From Micromonospora halotolerans (lineage in GTDB: Bacteria > Actinomycetota > Actinomycetes > Mycobacteriales > Micromonosporaceae), in assembly GCF_032108445.1 (NCBI RefSeq), contig NZ_CP134876.1, positions 4,774,001-4,838,000 on the forward strand: a DNA stretch of 64,000 nucleotides. The letters run 5' to 3'. Positions 62,600-64,000 of the stretch are shown here, piece by piece. Each line of letters opens with the position of its first letter. The first letter of the stretch is position 1. A program made the position numbers and the translations under genes. The notes under the pieces are model-generated. The model was given only the letters and a program-made list of their open reading frames with translations. It had not been told where the DNA came from and ran no database searches.

Positions 62600-62946
62600 T
62601 CAGGTGCCGCCTGCGGGCCTGGTGACACCGGCGTGCCTCGGATTAGGGGCCGACGCGAGCACGCTTTGCAGCAGGTTGCTGCGATTGTTCATCAGGCGGC
62701 TAACCTCGGACTCGTCCATGTGCAGGTCCGCTCGCATCAGGCTGACGCACTCGGCGTAGTGCCGGTGCAGAGCGGTTCGACGGTGGCTTCCGGGTCTAGG
62801 CCCAGCTCCGCGGCAAGCGCCCGGACCGCGGATCGAAGGAGCGGCGCCTCCGCGACCCGGGCGAGGCGGGCGACGTCGAGCGCGTTCAATCCGCCGGCGC
62901 GCCATTGAGGGACCACCAGGAGCATCCGCGCGGACGTAACCGCCAC
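62600..62946 (-). pseudogene. Small protein gene with a frameshift
   Basis: GTG 62946 gives VAVTSARMLLVVPQWRAGGLNALDVARLARVAEAPLLRSAVRALAAELGLDPEATVEPL. The next frame continues HRHYAECVSLMRADLHMDESEVSRLMNNRSNLLQSVLASAPNPRH. Together they make one ~110-residue helical protein disrupted near 62770. Family not recognised. Confidence 0.45.
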
Positions 62947-62958
62947 CCTGACTACGGC

Positions 62959-63002
62959 TTCCTGTCCGGTGACCTCTTGCGCAGGCTTGAAGAGGTCACC
63001 GG
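62959..63002. repeat. 13-bp inverted repeat within a 20-bp sequence shared with the ~470-bp repeat
   Basis: CCGGTGACCTCTT (62966-62978) and AAGAGGTCACCGG (62990-63002) are perfectly inverted around 11 bases. TTCCTGTCCGGTGACCTCTT at 62959-62978 also occurs at 31086-31105 in copy 1 of the ~470-bp repeat. Probably an insertion-sequence end or a terminator-like hairpin. Confidence 0.6.
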
Positions 63003-63139
63003 AGCGCCTAGACTTGGGTGAGCCTCAAGATCTTGGCGATCGTCATCGGCGGTGGGGCAACGGTTCGTGTGGCCCCGGAGACAAACCCTTTACCAACGCC
63101 GAGGTCAACGAGTCCCGTGGAGGCCCGTTGGAGTTCACC

Positions 63140-63440
63140 TCGGTAGCGACACGAACCCCACGGAACATGGTGGTTGCGCAGGAGCAATGCCACAACCGTA
63201 AGTACAAACGGTGGGCGCGTGAGGCGCCGATGCAGCTGTGGCAGATGGATCTGGTCGGCGGGGTGTTGCTGGCCGGCGGCCGGGAGTGCAAGCTGCTGAT
63301 CGGCATCGACGACCATCCCGGTTCGTGGTCATCGCCCGTGTGCTGTCCATCCCGTCTGGGCGTGCGGTCGCCGACGGGTTCATCGCGCCGATGCCGGCAT
63401 ACGAAGTTGCTCACGAAAGCGGAAAGTCTCCTTGGCAGGT
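63140..63440 (+). pseudogene. Frameshifted remnant of an integrase-core (IS481-like) transposase
   Basis: KYKRWAREAPMQLWQMDLVGGVLLAGGRECKLLIGIDDH, then one base missing at about 63317 and the next frame RFVVIARVLSIPSGRAVADGFIAPM. Further pieces decay after 63400. This is the rve core around the first catalytic Asp (WQMDLVGG) of integrase-type transposases. The N terminus and the rest are gone. Confidence 0.65.
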
Positions 63441-63677
63441 CGCATCGGTTCAACGCCTTCGGTGTAGCTGTGCTGCTGAAGTGGAGATATCTACCCCGCG
63501 GTCAGGAAGATCCCGTTAGGCCGGTGTTCCACCCGTACCGATGGTCAGCGCCAACCGCCATGCAGCGGATACGTACTCCATCACAACGCCGGGGAACTCC
63601 GGACCGAGGGACGGCCGGGCGCACAGCACGAGCTACGTTATGTCTCGCGGATCATGACGTTGATTCGTTGAACGGGT

Positions 63678-64000
63678 ATGGCTCGTGGAGACCTGAGCAA
63701 CGCCGAGTGGGTTGTGCTGGAACCGTTGCTTCCGACGCAAGCCGCTCGTGGCGGGCGGTGGCGTGACCACCGGCAGGTCGTCAACGCGATCTGCTGGATT
63801 AGGCGCAGGGGCTCTCCCTGGCGTGACCTGCCCGAGCGTTACGGGCCGTGGACGACCGCGTACCAGCGGTTCCGCCGCTGGGCCGCCGACGGAACCTGGG
63901 CCATGCTCAAGAAGCAGGTCCTCGCGTTGGCCGAGGCCGACGGCGACATCGACTGGCACGCCCAGATCGACTCCACGATCGTGCGGGTGCACCAGCATGC
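63678..64000 (+). CDS. IS5-family transposase, cut by the window end
   Basis: ATG 63678 gives MARGDLSNAEWVVLEPLLPTQAARGGRWRDHRQVVNAICWIRRRGSPWRDLPERYGPWTTAYQRFRRWAADGTWAMLKKQVLALAEADGDIDWHAQIDSTIVRVHQHA. This is the DUF4096/IS5-type N terminus including the first catalytic Asp (IDSTIVRVHQH). The frame is open to the last base, so the gene continues outside the window. No defect is visible in the part present. Confidence 0.88.
   Translation, partial: MARGDLSNAEWVVLEPLLPTQAARGGRWRDHRQVVNAICWIRRRGSPWRDLPERYGPWTTAYQRFRRWAADGTWAMLKKQVLALAEADGDIDWHAQIDSTIVRVHQH

Overview
The window is high-GC actinobacterial DNA. The GC-rich third positions, frequent GTG starts, F420-dependent (LLM-class) oxidoreductases, a mycothiol-dependent isomerase-like protein and secreted subtilases with long basic signal peptides point to a Micromonosporaceae-like actinomycete (Micromonospora or a close relative). 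The genus is an inference, because no rRNA or other marker gene is present.

Layout. (1) 1-5.06 kb is ordinary chromosome: DedA membrane protein, mycothiol-dependent isomerase-like protein, DUF1028 protein, LtrA-like membrane protein and an LLM flavin/F420 oxidoreductase. (2) 5.1-12.6 kb is decayed DNA: broken TnpB, SDR and alpha/beta-hydrolase pieces, a 5'-truncated hemerythrin, an IS21 stub, a small GntR regulator, a winged-helix regulator, a frameshifted DDE transposase and a broken HAF-repeat secreted protein. (3) 12.9-16.9 kb is one large secreted S8 protease with carboxypeptidase-regulatory repeats. (4) 17.1-28.0 kb is a five-gene leftward cluster: TPR/Pro-rich/FN3 membrane protein, propeller-like/FN3 membrane protein, MoxR AAA+ ATPase, DUF58 protein and a TgpA-like transglutaminase-fold membrane protein that lacks its catalytic Cys and His. 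(5) At 28.2-30.5 kb a large serine recombinase, preceded by two translationally coupled small genes, ends inside tRNA-Leu(GAG). This marks the left edge of an integrated element that extends to the right.

(6) 30.6-38.8 kb is bracketed by two direct ~470-bp repeats. It carries an MDR oxidoreductase, an intact IS481-type element with 6-bp target duplications, DinB, DUF5134, DUF899 and HxlR genes and two unknowns. (7) 39.2-43.0 kb holds a second LtrA paralogue, a frameshifted HD-domain gene, a truncated NUDIX gene, an IS110 remnant, a degenerate tRNA-Val-like sequence and an LLM oxidoreductase. (8) 43.1-45.0 kb is an SDR gene plus a TetR gene whose upstream regions share a matching palindromic operator, so the SDR and TetR genes are probably controlled together. 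(9) 45.2-52.1 kb holds an MFS transporter, an NAD-binding epimerase-like protein, a MocR-type regulator, an aldo/keto reductase and an XRE/MmyB regulator, with HAD, Tat-signal, PEP-mutase and IS5 remnants between them. (10) 52.1-53.5 kb is an IS256 element with a nonsense codon in its transposase. (11) 54.3-61.1 kb is a tandem pair of large S8 proteases, each followed by a near-perfect intrinsic terminator hairpin. (12) 61.7-64.0 kb is an IS427-type IS5 element with a canonical -1 frameshift site and TTA target duplications, a broken small gene, another transposase remnant and a partial IS5 transposase cut by the window end.

Overall this is a patch of core genome and a genomic island heavily reworked by insertion sequences. 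The most informative items are the recombinase/tRNA overlap, the paired ~470-bp repeats, the shared TetR operators, and the MoxR-DUF58 cluster with a catalytically dead transglutaminase domain.
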